Notes: a model not told the origin generated them from the letters alone. A stretch of DNA of 64,000 nt from Pseudeuparius sepicola (GCA_963920635.1 OY987308.1:20675096-20739095); one strand, 5' to 3'. Shown: positions 1 through 11,780, counted from the stretch's first letter. Translations and numbers: made by a program.

Positions 1-285
1 TATTACACCACATAACCCTCAAGGATAGCACGTAGCGTCTCGGCAAAATCTAGGTAATATTCTTGGCAGCCGGACAAAAATACCATTTACTACTAATTTC
101 ATTATGTTTCCACAAAATCCGTTCGCATTTGCAAGCTTCCTCATTTTTGACAAGGACACCGAAGCCGTTGCACAACAAACGATTGTTAGAGAACGAGTTT
201 TTTTCCAACTAGCCACTTCTGAGCTAATATGTATGGTTATTAGTGCGGTAACTGGCAATGGTCAAGTCACGACCTAAATTTGTAT
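1..285. other. No gene recognised
   Basis: AT-rich sequence before the outer boundary of the large foldback. The short open frames on both strands have no recognisable motif. I see no gene, RNA or clear repeat here. Confidence 0.4.
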
Positions 286-809
286 AATAAAAATTCACTT
301 TGCAAAACTGAACATTTGAATACCGTTTTATTACTTGATTTTGTCAACAATTATTCATCCATCCATAACCATAAATGCCATTGTCTTTCGTCTATTTTTT
401 TACTAAAATCACAACAGTACTTTTCGTGAAAAAAATTGAGAAAGGCTTCAAATAATATCCGAACAAAAAAATGTGAAGCACCACTGTTTATCAGCAAAGA
501 TAGCGGATGTCCTAGACTTTTTCAATGTCAAATAGAAATAGCTGTTTAGATGGTATTTCACAGCAGCTGCTTTATTAATTTTTTAATTCGGTAGGTAGGT
601 ACCATAAGGTTAGTTTATAGAAAGGTTAGGACATTCCCCCACTCAAAGGAGGTCCCTTTGCACTAACCTTTCTATAAACTAACCTTGATTAGGAACATAC
701 AACATGGCCGAGAATATCTACAGGGTGATTCAGATTTATTTTGGGATACTTCAACAGGTGCTTTTTTTGTATCTGTCACAATTTCTGGCTATTTGGGGAA
801 GTTGATATT

Positions 810-1782
810 CTCCAATGACGTCAAAACCTATAGACCTGGTGCCCCATTGTTAAAATGCCCTTTATTTTGACTCCGAGATTAAATATATCCATACTACTCT
901 AAAAACATGCTACAAACAAAGACAGAAAGTCAACCATCAACCAACTATACACCCGGTGATTCCCTTTTATAGTTCCTCCAGAATCACACTTAGATATCGG
1001 ATGTTTTTTCTTGTTTGGGGGCGCCGGAAGCATCGGAACCTCACCTGAAGACTCGGGGGATGGTCTAACGACGCCAGCCTCCGAGCCCAGAGTCGAAATA
1101 AGTTCGCTACGGCTCGACAAAAAGGGGCAATTTCTGGCAATCTCGCGACATTTTCGGAATAATTTAAAGGAGCGCTTAGAATGTGATTAGTTCTGGGCGT
1201 CAAGCGTTTATCAAAACTAGGGACTCTTTAAAATAAGGGGACCCAGCATTATACTTTCCAAAGTGAGGCCTATTTTTTCATCATTCTAATGGTATCAGTG
1301 ATGCCAAGTATGTCATTTTATTGGAGAATCTATGAATATAACAAGTACTTTGTTAGTAAAAATTAATAATGGTTTCCATGATTTCTAAAAATTAGACATG
1401 ACAATGTTGTGTCTACAATTACAGAATATGGCAACTGTCAAATGAAACAAATTTATTGTATAGTTGAAATTCTTTAATTGTCACATCTGAGTATCTGGAA
1501 GTTAGAAAACTTAAAAATTGTGAATTATGATAAGAAATTTTTTGCCTCCTTTAGAATCTATGGCACTATCTATCACATAAAACCTGATGGCAGTTGGACA
1601 CTGACATATAACATAACCTTGTACCAGGCACCAGCCCACTTATGTGGTCTCCTTGGAGTATACAGAAAACAAACTTCCCCTCAAGGCTTCACTTTTCCTA
1701 TGTGATAGACTGTGAAATGCTGGGTCTCCTTATTTTAAAGAGTCCCTGATCAAAACAAACCTGTCTATAGGTTCTGACGTCA
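810..1782. mobile_element. MITE inserted in the foldback left arm, 8-bp target duplication
   Basis: The direct repeat TTGATATT flanks the element at 802-809 and 1783-1790. The opposite foldback arm (around 5025-5045) is uninterrupted at the matching site, giving an empty-site control. Both ends carry the palindrome TGACGTCA followed by an A-rich match ending CCTATAGAC, in inverted orientation. An inner inverted pair, AGGGACTCTTTAAAATAAG at about 1219 and its complement at about 1728-1747, suggests a second element nested inside. There is no transposase frame. The 8-bp duplication fits hAT or P superfamily mobilisation. Confidence 0.75.
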
Positions 1783-2689
1783 TTGATATTATCACATTCT
1801 GTGATACTTGATCAATGCATGTTGTACCAACTTTTGTTTAGAAAAAATGTACCAAAAAAGAATATTTAAAGAATCTATTTTTATTAATATTGATGAAAAC
1901 TCCATAAATTTTAGAACTGATACTGATAGTAATAACATAAATATTAGTTATTCAAATTTGATTATTAATGTATTTTCAGTAATTATGCTGAATTCCTTAA
2001 AATAAAAATAATTCCTGTATATATATATATTGTACCCTTAGTAGTAGTAATACCTCGAGTAATACCTACTACCTTCATATTTTTGTAAAACTGACTTATT
2101 ACAGACTAACTAGTAACACAGACAATAATTCCACTCGATTGCATTTTATTTGATTTTACGTTAATCTACATTGCAAAGAGATTGTAGGTATTAGAATTCA
2201 ATTTATGTTTAAATTACTGCCTATTTCTCCATAAATTGGAATGGACACTTGCTTATTTTTGAAATATACAGTGTTCGGCCGAAAGTACACACCATATGGG
2301 ATTTGTTTTATTTTTTATTTTTACACTTATCAGCAAATTTTATTCTTGATAAAAGTTTGTGCATTCCTGCAAACTCAAAACGCATTTTTCAAAATTTGAA
2401 TACCTCATTTTGTATTCGGTGCTAATTGTGCTAATGGCAATTGCTCCTCCTAATTTGTTAGGAATTGATCGTAAAATTGCGTAAAATTGCGAATTTTCTT
2501 ACATTTTCTTACATCTAAAAATAAAAAGGTTGCAGGATTTACTAATTTATTTAAATTTTAAGAATTTTCAAATTAATTCAATCAGTAATAAGCTCTGGTA
2601 AGATCTGCTTTATACTTTTTTTAAATAATAATTATAGCTTTATTTTATATTATTATTTATTATTATTTTAGTAAATTTGAAGATCAATA

Positions 2690-3016
2690 GATTTGTTGTG
2701 TAGGCTGCACAAGAAGCAGCAGTTTGGTTTTTCTGTCAGAAGGTGCCGTACGTCCTTATACTTGTCCTAGGTAGAGCGATCGGTAAAGTCAAGCAACGCC
2801 GTGCGTAGTCGGTTCGTGGACGGGTGATCCCTTATTATTATTTTCTTGCCTAATAAAACATTTTTTTTTTCGATTTCAAAAAATATATAATATGTACCTC
2901 GGCACTGAAGTTCTTTTTATGACTCATGTGGTTTATTTGCCTCGGCCAGAGGCCTCAGCAACTAAACTCCACATGAGTCATAAAAAGTTGAACTTCAGTG
3001 CCTTGGTACATAAATA
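2690..3016 (+). repeat. Dispersed repeat family R1, copy A
   Basis: Shares a block with copies near 34560, 50901, 58149 (in the tandem array) and 62961. The shared parts are a GC-rich segment containing AAGTCAAGCAACGCCG, then a terminal hairpin built from GACTCATGTGG and its complement around GCCTCGGCC, ending in a GTACATAAATAA-type terminus. It has no coding capacity. The terminal hairpin could belong to a foldback or Helitron-like non-autonomous element, and I cannot decide which. Confidence 0.7.
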
Positions 3017-3059
3017 ACTATTATTAGGTATAATCAAATCTCATTTGCTATTCGCTTGC

Positions 3060-3560
3060 GCCTCTCCCTACCCTGGTTGTAGTGTTTTATTGCTCTCGAG
3101 TAGTAGCAGCGTCGCATTTATACCTATCCCTTTTCTACTACTTACTTGATTTCTCATCATGGATATATTCTTACACATTGTTCGCCACCTTTAGAACTGC
3201 CACATCAGCATATGGAAAAATATCTCGGTCTGGCAACGCCGCGCCGATTTCGAAAAGGCCAAAAACCACTGTGCAAAATGCCGCGAGTCGTTTTTTGCGG
3301 CGTTTTGCGTCACGAAAGCTGCGTCGTCTATTTATCGATTACAGGCCCGATTTTTTTTCGGTTTATTTGCTCACGGCGACCAGTCAATGATTCACGAAAA
3401 CTGTGCAAACACAATTTGGACGGTTTTTTTTCTTTCGCGTCCCGAAATTCTTCGACGTCGTCGCCTCGCCGCGGTGCTAAATCAAAAATAATGGACGGTA
3501 ATGCGATATGGGTGCCCCCAGGGCAGTGCGGCGTATATTCGAGACGACGAAAAAAAAAGT
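3060..3560. other. GC-rich segment without recognised gene
   Basis: A locally GC-rich stretch in the centre of the foldback. The open frames have no recognisable domain. Part of it (about 3140-3190) resembles 41180-41255 in a Cip4 intron, so it is probably repeat-derived rather than a gene. Confidence 0.4.
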
Positions 3561-3862
3561 AATTAAGAGGTTTGTGTACAGAACGAGAATACGTCCTAGA
3601 AGTGGTGGAGTGTTGGTAGAAGATCGCGGATAGGTACAGTCATGTTCATATGTTATGTCGCCAGACAATGACATTTATGGTTATGGATGGATGAATAATT
3701 GCTATAATTATTATTAAAATAAAAAAGGATAAAGCGGATGTTACCAGAGCTTATTATACTGATTGAATTAATTTGAGGATTCATAAAATTTAAATAAATT
3801 AGTAAATAATAAATGATGTTTAGTGGCATATCAGGTAAAGGATATCAATTGAAAAAAATGCA

Positions 3863-3932
3863 CTCCAGCCGGGACTCGAACCCGGGACTCCTACTGTTGT
3901 CGTAGGCACTTTAACCAACTAAGCTACCGGAG
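3863..3932 (-). tRNA. tRNA-like pseudogene, left arm
   Basis: A 70-nt block folds as a tRNA. The acceptor stem is CTCCGGT with GCTGGAG (wobbles allowed), the D-stem GCTT/AAGT, the anticodon stem CCTAC/GTAGG and the T-stem CCGGG/CCCGG around TTCGAGT. The anticodon loop GACAACA lacks U at position 33, so a working tRNA is unlikely. It reads outward from the element centre. Best read as a tRNA-derived SINE head or pseudogene. Confidence 0.55.
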
Positions 3933-4248
3933 ATACGGGTTCCATCGGCTAGGTGTTATTTATTCCAATTGATATATAGTTAGTAGAGGTGAGATGTAGG
4001 AGAATGTTTCATTTTCTTGGCTTGACTTTGTAGGTTAGAATTTCCACGTTCGATACTTGCATTAAGTCGCTATATTGTGGGTAGAAGAACAAATAGGAAG
4101 TTTACATAACCAACAATAATGAATGGTTACCCGACACCCTCTAACCCCTTCTAGTAGCTGTAGAAGACGCAGAAGTCTCCTACATCTCACCGCTACTAAC
4201 TATATATCAATTGGAATTAATAACATCTATAGCCGATGGAACCCGTGT

Positions 4249-4318
4249 CTCCAGTAGCTTAGTTGGTTAAAGTGCCTACGGCCACAGTAGGAGTCCCGGG
4301 TTCGAGTCCCGGCTGGAT
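4249..4318 (+). tRNA. tRNA-like pseudogene, right arm
   Basis: Inverted partner of the block at 3863-3932. The D-, anticodon- and T-stems are the same, but the anticodon loop has changed to GGCCACA and again has no U33. The T-arm keeps GGGTTCGAGTCCC. The two blocks agree except at a few positions, so the arms evolved together or by recent inversion. Confidence 0.55.
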
Positions 4319-5565
4319 TGCATTTTTTTCAATTGATATCCTTTAACTGATATGCCACTAAACATCATTTATCATTTATAATTATTACAGGTACTAAAAA
4401 TCTTTCTATAAATTAGTAAATCTTACAACCTTCTTATTTTTAGAAATGTATTAGCGTGTAAGAAAATACGCAATTTTACGCAATTTTAAGATCAATTCCT
4501 AAGAAATTAGGAGGAGTAATTGCCATTACCACAATTAGCACAGAATACAAAATGAAATATTCAAATTTTGAAAACTGCGTTCTATATTTCAAAAATAAGC
4601 AAGTGTCCATTCCAATTTATAGAGAAATATGCAGTAATCTAAACATAAATTGAATTCTAATACAATCTCTTTGCAATGTAGATTAACGTAAAATCAAATA
4701 AAATGCAATGGAATGGAATTGTCTGTGTTACTAGTTAGTCTGTGGTACCTAAGTCAGTTTTACAAAAATATGAAAGGTAGTACTACTACTAAAGGAATTT
4801 CTTAGTTACTATTTTTATTTTAAGGAATTCAGCATAATTAATGAAAATACATTAATTAATTATTAAATTTGAATAACTAATATTTATGTTATTAGTATCA
4901 GTCCTAAAATTTAAAGAGTTTTCATCAATGTTAATAAAAATAGATTCTTTAAATAGTCTTTTATGGTCCATATTTTCTAAACTAAATTTGGTACACAACA
5001 TGCATTGATCAAGTATCACAGAATGTGACAATATCAAGTTCCCCAAATAGCCAGAAACTGTGGCATTTACAAAAAAAGCACCTGTTAAAGTATCCCAAAA
5101 TAAATCTGAATCACCCTGTAGATATTCTCGGCCATGTTGTACCGAATCATGGTTAGTTTTTAGGAAGGTTAGTGCAAAGGGACCACCTTTGGTTTTGTTT
5201 AAGAGTGGGGGTATGTCCTAACCTTCCTATAAACTAACCTTATGGTACCTACCTACCGAATTAAAGTATTAATCAAGCAGCTATAATAGCTGCTGTGAAA
5301 CTCCATATATAGAGCTATATCTATTTGGCATTGAAAAAGCCTAGGACACCCGCTAAATCTTTATTGATAAACAGTAGGTAGGTATTCGAATATTATTTGA
5401 AGCCTTTCTCAAATTTTTTCACGAAAATAACCGTTGTGATTTTATTAAAAAAAATAGACGAAAGACAATGACATTTATGGCTATGCGGATGGATGAATAA
5501 TTGTTGACAAAAGCAAGTAATAAAACTGTATTCAAATGTTCAGTTTTGCAAAGTGAATTTTTATT

Positions 5566-6074
5566 GACTAGTAGAAAGATTCGAGCAGAAAAATTTCAAA
5601 ATGCCATTTAACATAGTTTGAAGATGATAGGATTACGTAATAGTGTACATAATAAAGGGTAGGAAATCTGGCAACACGGTTTTAAAAGACTTGGACATGT
5701 TCAGACACCGAAATATTATAGGTATGGCTTGGAACTGTGCTCATGGGGGTTAAAAAAACACCAATCTACTCGAAGAATCCCCATAATAAACAGAGTGCCG
5801 AACGCGGCTGAATATAATATCTACCTCAACGGTGGAAGACTCGCAACGGAGGAGCAGTCGACAGGGACAGGGGAGAGGGGGGAGGGGAGGGGACCCGCAA
5901 CGTAGCGCAGTGTCCTCGGAAGGTCGCAGTCAGTGGCTTCCCGAGAGATGGGTACGCATTTAGAAAGCAGTGGCGTAGAAGAAATTTGGCGATTTTTTTA
6001 GAGTTTGATTATTCTTATTATTGTTATTGCATGGGCGTGTCAAATAAGATGCCGACAATAGAGAGATAGGCTTA
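5566..6074. other. Intergenic, with purine-rich tract
   Basis: No gene recognised. A G/A-rich low-complexity tract lies at about 5865-5895 beside a GC-rich patch up to 5955. Otherwise unremarkable. Confidence 0.4.
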
Positions 6075-6078
6075 TTAA

Positions 6079-6476
6079 GGGGGCATTATCACACATAGTG
6101 CCAACCCAAGTGTGTTTTTGGTGTTTGTTTTTAAAATTACTAGGTCTTTCAAAAAACCAATGCTCAACTCAAATACTACATTATATTGCGCATACTTGGA
6201 CAAAAAATCAGCCAAATCTGATGTTTCGTTTGCGAAAACAATATACCTGAAATGTATTTTCTTCTTCTTCTCTAATAAAAAATTACCAGAAACTTTAGGT
6301 ATATTGTGTTTCCAAACGAGACATCAGATTTGGCCGATTTGTTGTCCAAATATGCCCAATATAATGCAGTATTTGAGTTGGGCATTGGTTTTTTGAAAAA
6401 CATAATGATTTTCAAAATAAACACAAAAAACTCACTTGGGTTGGTAGTATTTAATGCCATGTGTGTTTATGCCACC
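6079..6476. mobile_element. Foldback MITE with TTAA flanks (piggyBac-type)
   Basis: An inverted repeat of about 180 bp per arm spans this stretch. Its ends read GGGGGCATTATCACAC and, inverted, GGTGGCATAAACACAC. TTAA lies directly outside each end (6075-6078 and 6477-6480), the target used by piggyBac transposases. There is no transposase, so it would be non-autonomous. The next element's target duplication starts only a few bases downstream. Confidence 0.6.
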
Positions 6477-6490
6477 TTAACAAAAAAATG

Positions 6491-7194
6491 GGTAATTTTC
6501 TAGTTTATCCACTTTTGGGTTATAGAAAAACTAAAATTACCTTTGTGTTGTACATAATCCCAGAAACACGGAAACCACTTTCATATGTTGCGCTAATGAT
6601 CGGAAGTGTCCCGAAAAAATTATTGAAATCTAGAGACAATAATACGTATAAAACCAGCGCCATGATATTTTTCAGCGGCTATTGCGGATGCGCTGACTTG
6701 ATTACTAGGCAATGTTGTCAAACGCACGAATTAAAAATGTTTGACCCTTTGGGAGTTGCAACGGAGTTGCGCCTTTCTATCATTACAATGACCCTGTGGG
6801 AGTTAAACAAGTTTCTTCTTTTTAGGGCAAGGAAAATACCAAATATTATGTCAATTTCGTTTCGAAAATATTCTCTAGACTTTTGTAATTAAATAAGGAA
6901 ATCGCTACACTCAGGGCAAGGAAAATTTTTAAGGAGACATTTTTAATTCGTGCGTTTGACAACAGTGCCTAGTAACCAAGTCAGCGCACCCGCAATAGCC
7001 GCTGAAAAACATCAGGGCGCTGGTTTTGTACGTATTATTGTCTCTGGATTTCAATAATTTTTTCGGGACACTTCTGGTCATATTAGCGCAACATATGAAA
7101 GTGCGGTTTCCGTGTTTCTGGGATTAGGTATGTACAACACAAAGGTAATTTTAGTTTTTCTCTAACCCAAAAGTGGATAAACTAGAAAATGACC
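6491..7194. mobile_element. Long-TIR element, copy 1
   Basis: Terminal inverted repeats of about 250 bp begin GGTAATTTTCTAGTTTATCC and end with the complement of GGTCATTTTCTAG. The 8-bp direct repeat AAAAAATG flanks it at 6483-6490 and 7195-7202. A second copy lies at 8361-9007. Long TIRs with 8-9 bp duplications fit MuDR-type or hAT-type non-autonomous elements. The open frames inside come from the TIRs and encode nothing recognisable. Confidence 0.8.
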
Positions 7195-7329
7195 AAAAAA
7201 TGAATAATACAACTGGGAATTATCAAAAAATTATATACGATGTGGCCCTGTATGTAAATAACCCAGACCGACACTATATTAAGTGTTGGTCCAAAAACAC
7301 CAAACAATTTTGGAGTTTAATCTTGACAT

Positions 7330-7860
7330 TTTGTAATGAGACGTAAGCAAAATAATAATTATAATTAATCAATATACAGGGTGTTTTAGAGGCAAATTTC
7401 AAAATATGACCGAATAAACTACAATTATTTTCAAAGATATGAAAAACTTTATAAGGGAAAGTGGTTTGGAATAAGAAGTTATGCCAGAATCCCAATTTTG
7501 AGACGGCTCCGTCTACTTATTTGATTATTTGATTGAGATCCTTTTTTCGTTGACTGAACGTCAGTCTTCTAATTCTATAGGCATATTCTTTGAATAAAAA
7601 ATATTCGAATATAAGAACTGCCATCGAATACTATTATTGTTATCATTATGAACAACGAAAAGATAAAATAATCAAACTACGCCGAGCTGTCTCAAAATTG
7701 GGATTCTGACATAACTCCTTATTCCAAACAACTTTCCCTTATAAAAGTTTTTCATATCTTTGGAAATAATTGTAGTTCTCTCTTGGGCATATTTTCAAAC
7801 TTACAAAACACCCAGTATATTGATTAATTCGACTTATTTTGCTTACGCCTCATTATGAGA
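7330..7860. repeat. Foldback repeat
   Basis: About 170 bp at 7335-7503 recurs inverted at 7688-7858, sharing ACAGGGTGTTTT-type internal sequence and GAATCCCAATTTTGAGAC at the inner edge. No gene. Target duplications were not resolved. Confidence 0.6.
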
Positions 7861-8360
7861 CCATGCAGGAGTGATTGCCAAAAAAATTTCAAGTTTTAAC
7901 TCCGAAATTTCTTGATATTTGCACCTATTCCGACAACAAGGAGTCACTGTATATTTTCTTATCTCGGGCAGCAAGTAATAAAAAAGGGTCTAGCCACCTG
8001 CTTGCCGGACGTGTGCCGTGCCGTACCAGACAATACATATAATAATCCCCAATTAGATTTTTTTTCGGCTTTTAAAAATGACAATAGGCAATAAATTTAG
8101 CAAGTCGTAAAATTCAGAAAAAGGAGCTCGAGGGCCTGTCAACAGATCGTAAATCCCGATTTTTATTACTCAATTTATCTATTAAGAAAAGGGCAGGGCA
8201 AGCCGCAAGGAGAATGCAATTTAGTCGGTAATAATGAATCTAGGGAACAAGGGAACGAAATCAACAAACAAATAATTTATTACGTTCTTGAGATATAAGA
8301 ATTTTTAGAAAATTTCCAACGAAATACGAGACACTTTGTATATTATGCGGTGGATACGAG

Positions 8361-9007
8361 GGTAATTTTCTAGTTTATCCACTTTTGGGTTAGAGAAAAA
8401 CAAAAATTACCTTTGTGTTGTACATAATCCCAGAAACACGGAAACCACTTTCATATGTTGCGCTAATGACCGGAAGTGTCCCGAAAAAATTATTGAAATC
8501 TAGAGACAATAATACGTATAAAACCAGCGCCATGATGTTTTTCAGCGGCTATTGCGGATGCGCTGACTTGGTTACTAGGCAATGTTGTCAAACGCACGAA
8601 TTAAAAATGTATGACCCTTTGGGAGTTGCAACGGAGTTGCTCCTTTCTATCATTACAATGAACCTGTGGGAGTTAAACAAGTTTCTTTTTAGGGCAAGGA
8701 AAATACCAAATATGATGTCAATTTCGTTTCGAAAATATTCTCTAGACTTTTGTAATTAAATAAGGAAATCGCTACACTCAGGGCAAGGAAAATTTTTAAG
8801 GAAACATTTTTAATTCGTGCGTTTGACAACATTGCCTAGTAACCAAGTCAGCGCACCCGCAATAGCCGCTGAAAAACATCATGACGCTGGCCGGTCATTA
8901 GCGCAACATATGAAAGTGGTTTCCGTGTTTCTGGGATTAGGTATGTACAACACAAAGGTAATTTTAGTTTTTCTCTAACCAAAAAGTGGATAAACTAGAA
9001 AATGACC
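8361..9007. mobile_element. Long-TIR element, copy 2
   Basis: Same family as 6491-7194, with nearly identical left arms over about 390 bp. It is flanked by the perfect 8-bp direct repeat GATACGAG (8353-8360 and 9008-9015). The right arm is shorter than in copy 1 (a short internal deletion near 8885). The low divergence suggests recent activity. Confidence 0.85.
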
Positions 9008-9049
9008 GATACGAGGTACGCATGTTGCGGAAGTCTCTAACTGTCACCA

Positions 9050-9500
9050 GAGGCTCTGGGACTCCGAAAAAAAAACACGCACACAAACAATATAAACACA
9101 CTTCAATAACACACCTGCCGAGTCCGCCCCTGCATCCACCTCGGCCCGGACCTGGGCGCGCGCCGCCACCCCTCGCCACGGAGAGAACTGCACCGCGCCG
9201 GGGGTCACGCGAGGTCAAGGCCCCCAGAGAGCCCGGTCACGTGGTGCGCGGACTCAAGGTCGCCGGCCCGGTCCACCTTCGGCACGAGAAGGAGACAGCG
9301 ATAACGGGCGAAGCCCGCGAGAAACCCCGAGAAGGAGAAGGCGCCGAGAAACGGACGCGGCGAACGCGGCAGCCGTCGAACGACTGGAGGTGAGGCGGGC
9401 CTGTGAAAACGTCGCCGAAGAAATGAACGGAAAGCGGCCTGCGCAGGGTCGGACTTCGACGAAGAAGTGGCCCGAAACGGCGAAGGAGTTGATTCGAATC
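9050..9500 (+). promoter_or_regulatory. GC-rich island, possible promoter and noncoding first exon
   Basis: A sharp GC-rich block in AT-rich surroundings. It contains a good 5' splice site, GACTGGAG then GTGAGG near 9388, with no convincing coding frame before it. It could be an upstream noncoding exon of a + strand gene; Rab9 is the nearest downstream. This is inference. Confidence 0.3.
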
Positions 9501-10640
9501 GCTACCAATAAATTTGGTAGTCCCGTGTCCCGCCTACACCTAGATCGAGGTACCATTAAAAGATGCCAAAATATCCTTCATCTACCCCTTACTTAAATTC
9601 CTATCCTTATCCAGTATGGCGGTTTGTTTGATACTCAGAGCAATAACAAAGGATAGAGGGAGCAACAGCATCAAAATACACGTCTGTAGTCAACGAATAT
9701 CCAACGGAAATTTACCGAAGTAAACAAAACATTACGCCCGTGCGTACAACGTTTACCTGTGATAGGTTATATTCTGAGAAATATCAATTTGGCCACACAC
9801 CACACACTCTCTGCGTCCAATGTATACAACATCAGTCACTATATCCTAAATACTAATAGTCTATAAATTAACCAAAAAAAAACAATTGAAAACACGAAAA
9901 ATACATAATATTATGTAAACAATCGGTCGCGCAGTCAGCCCTTGATAATAAATACCTAATAATAATACACTGAAATATACGAAATGGGGTGAGACCTCAG
10001 AAAAATAACTAAGGACAGAGGGGGAGCAAGAACAAAAAGTAAACAGAGCCAACATCCTTTTGAGCGTTGTCACGTAGTCCATTGTTTGCAGCATTTCATT
10101 CCAAAATATACGGGTTTAATAATGGGATTAAATGAAGACACACCTCAAACAAATAATGTGCTATTAATTTCTTGTATGTGACAATTTTATTCTAAAACTA
10201 AATCGCGCTGTAATTATAGTAGGTAAGCTAATTATCACTTTAATAAAATCCTAATTCATTTTGGGTGCTTTGGATTTAAGCCCCACGTTGGGCGCCGAGA
10301 TATATGCATAGAGTCTAACTGTAGTTTTCTGTCCTCAAAATTGATATTGTCCAGTAATTCTAATAGAATCTAACACCAGGCAGTTACATATTTCACAACG
10401 TTTTTTCTTCTGAAGTGAAGGGCAGAGACAGAAAATTGTATACTCAAAAAGATATTTACAATTTTTCGTAAGACGTTTCTTTTACTAAATGAATCCGTAA
10501 TTTAAGGAACTGATTGAAAATCATCTTTTTTAAATGTTCCGAATAAAGTACATTTAGTGCCGGCTCGTCAGGAGGGGCAGTGCCACCTTTGCATGAAACT
10601 TCTAAAAATATAATTTACAATTTACGTTATATACCTACAA
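9501..10640. other. Intergenic, no gene recognised
   Basis: AT-rich sequence with only short unsupported open frames. I see no repeat boundary or RNA gene I can defend. Confidence 0.4.
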
Positions 10641-10649
10641 AAAATAACA

Positions 10650-10950
10650 TGTAAATCAAATCGCCCAACCTGGCAACGTCGCCGTCCGCCGCCGCATTCA
10701 ATCTCTCTGTATTGTTTGTGTTTTTGTTTATATTTCTCTGAGGGTGAGACCGTAATATTATTTAATATTACATTTTCGGGGTGGGTGAACTCGCCACGAC
10801 CTTGCGCCGGCCCTGGTTTGATCACGTGACCCCGTCGGCCGAGGCGCGACCTTCGCGCCGTGCACAGTACAGTCACCGGATACCTGTCGGGCCGCGCTGT
10901 TGCCGCGTCCTGCGATATATCCCCGGATCTAGTGAGGAAAAATGCGAGCG
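10650..10950. promoter_or_regulatory. GC-rich island with CACGTG E-box
   Basis: Local GC-rich block containing TCACGTGACC near 10824-10833, a palindromic E-box of the USF/MITF type. No coding frame is recognised. A promoter or enhancer role is inferred from composition and motif only. Confidence 0.25.
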
Positions 10951-11279
10951 AAAAAAATTTTCTGGGACGGACTCTATTAAAAAACTAAGTAGGTATTCGA
11001 TTTTTTACAGTTTTTTTACTGCCCCGTGCAAGTTTGATTTAAGTACGTTATGATGTTTTGCAGTGTAGGTAGTGTATAGCCTTTATCAAGATAAAACGTA
11101 GTTTACATTATTTTATTTGGTTTTGTGGATATCGCAACCGATTAATTTTATATTATTTGCACTTATAGGTACCTACTGATAAAATGTAAAATAATACCTT
11201 ATCGATATCTTTGTGTTCAAGATTTCACGCGCATAAGGTTGATACTACTTTCTTTTATGTGTAAAAAAAACATAGTTAC

Positions 11280-11780
11280 ACAAAAATGTCCCCATTTCCC
11301 CCTCAGATCCGACAACGCCGCCATCTCCCGTTCACAACATTATATTTTCCCCTGCTCGCTGTTGCACCGAAACCCGTTCCACGGCACCACTATTTACAGA
11401 GCCTCCCGAGACCAACGCATCCACCCTTCTTCAATTGTTTCGCGGGCCCGCTATTGCACACTCACCTTTCGGCTCCGCTCCCTTCGCGGCCCACCTCGAT
11501 TTCACTTTCGCCCCCCCCCGGGCGCTCCGCCCCCCCGGATCTGGGTGGTCCACGCTCGTCCCCCCGAAGCCCCACCACCGCACCAGCCGCCGGTCGACGC
11601 ACAAAGTGCGGACGCGCACGGAGATATGAGAAAAAAAATACGGACGGACTTCTGCGGGCAGACGGAGACGTCGCGATAGCGCCGCTGGGACAACAATGAG
11701 ACTGCGCGGCACTCAGACGCAGCGCCACCTATCGGCCGGGGGATGAGCCGGCGGTGAGCTAAGACGTGCGCGGGGTGCGG
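11280..11780. promoter_or_regulatory. GC-rich island with C-runs
   Basis: GC-rich block with long C-runs (11510-11540 region). Open frames on both strands are proline/arginine-rich, as expected from composition, and show no domain. It lies about 1.1-1.6 kb before the Rab9 start codon and may be its promoter, but no transcript evidence is available. Confidence 0.25.

Larger units (their letters stand above)
3810..4411. mobile_element. Inverted element with a tRNA-like sequence in each arm
   Basis: Two arms of about 200 bp (3810-4010 and about 4180-4375) are inverted copies. The insertion interrupts the right arm of the larger foldback and is bracketed by the direct repeat ATAAATTAGTAAAT (14 bp) at about 3796-3809 and 4409-4422. 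A duplication that long is more typical of LINE-mobilised elements than of DNA transposons, although the target is AT-rich. Each arm contains a tRNA-like block, annotated separately. Confidence 0.65.
286..5565. repeat. Large composite foldback (inverted repeat, about 5.3 kb)
   Basis: The left arm begins with AATAAAAATTCACTTTG near 286 and the right arm ends with its reverse complement near 5565. Matching blocks pair 350-670 with about 5160-5520, 1790-2060 with 4790-5040, 2100-2530 with 4440-4760, and 2530-2640 with 3712-3815. The arms differ by substitutions and by insertions unique to one side: an element at 810-1782 in the left arm and a tRNA-bearing element at about 3810-4411 in the right arm. 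The centre (about 2650-3710) holds a dispersed repeat and a GC-rich stretch. The length and long arms fit a foldback-type DNA element or two opposed copies of one repeat. I recognise no transposase. Confidence 0.75.

Noticed and set aside
3863..4318. Functional tRNA genes
   Set aside because: Both lack U33, have different anticodon loops and lie in a mobile inverted element.
6112..8759. Open frames of up to 143 codons at 6.1-6.9 and 8.4-8.8 kb
   Set aside because: They lie within inverted repeats and the two longest are the same TIR sequence in the two element copies. No transposase motif is present.
8986..9596. Arginine/proline-rich open frames in the GC island
   Set aside because: Composition explains them; several frames on both strands are open at once and no motif is seen.
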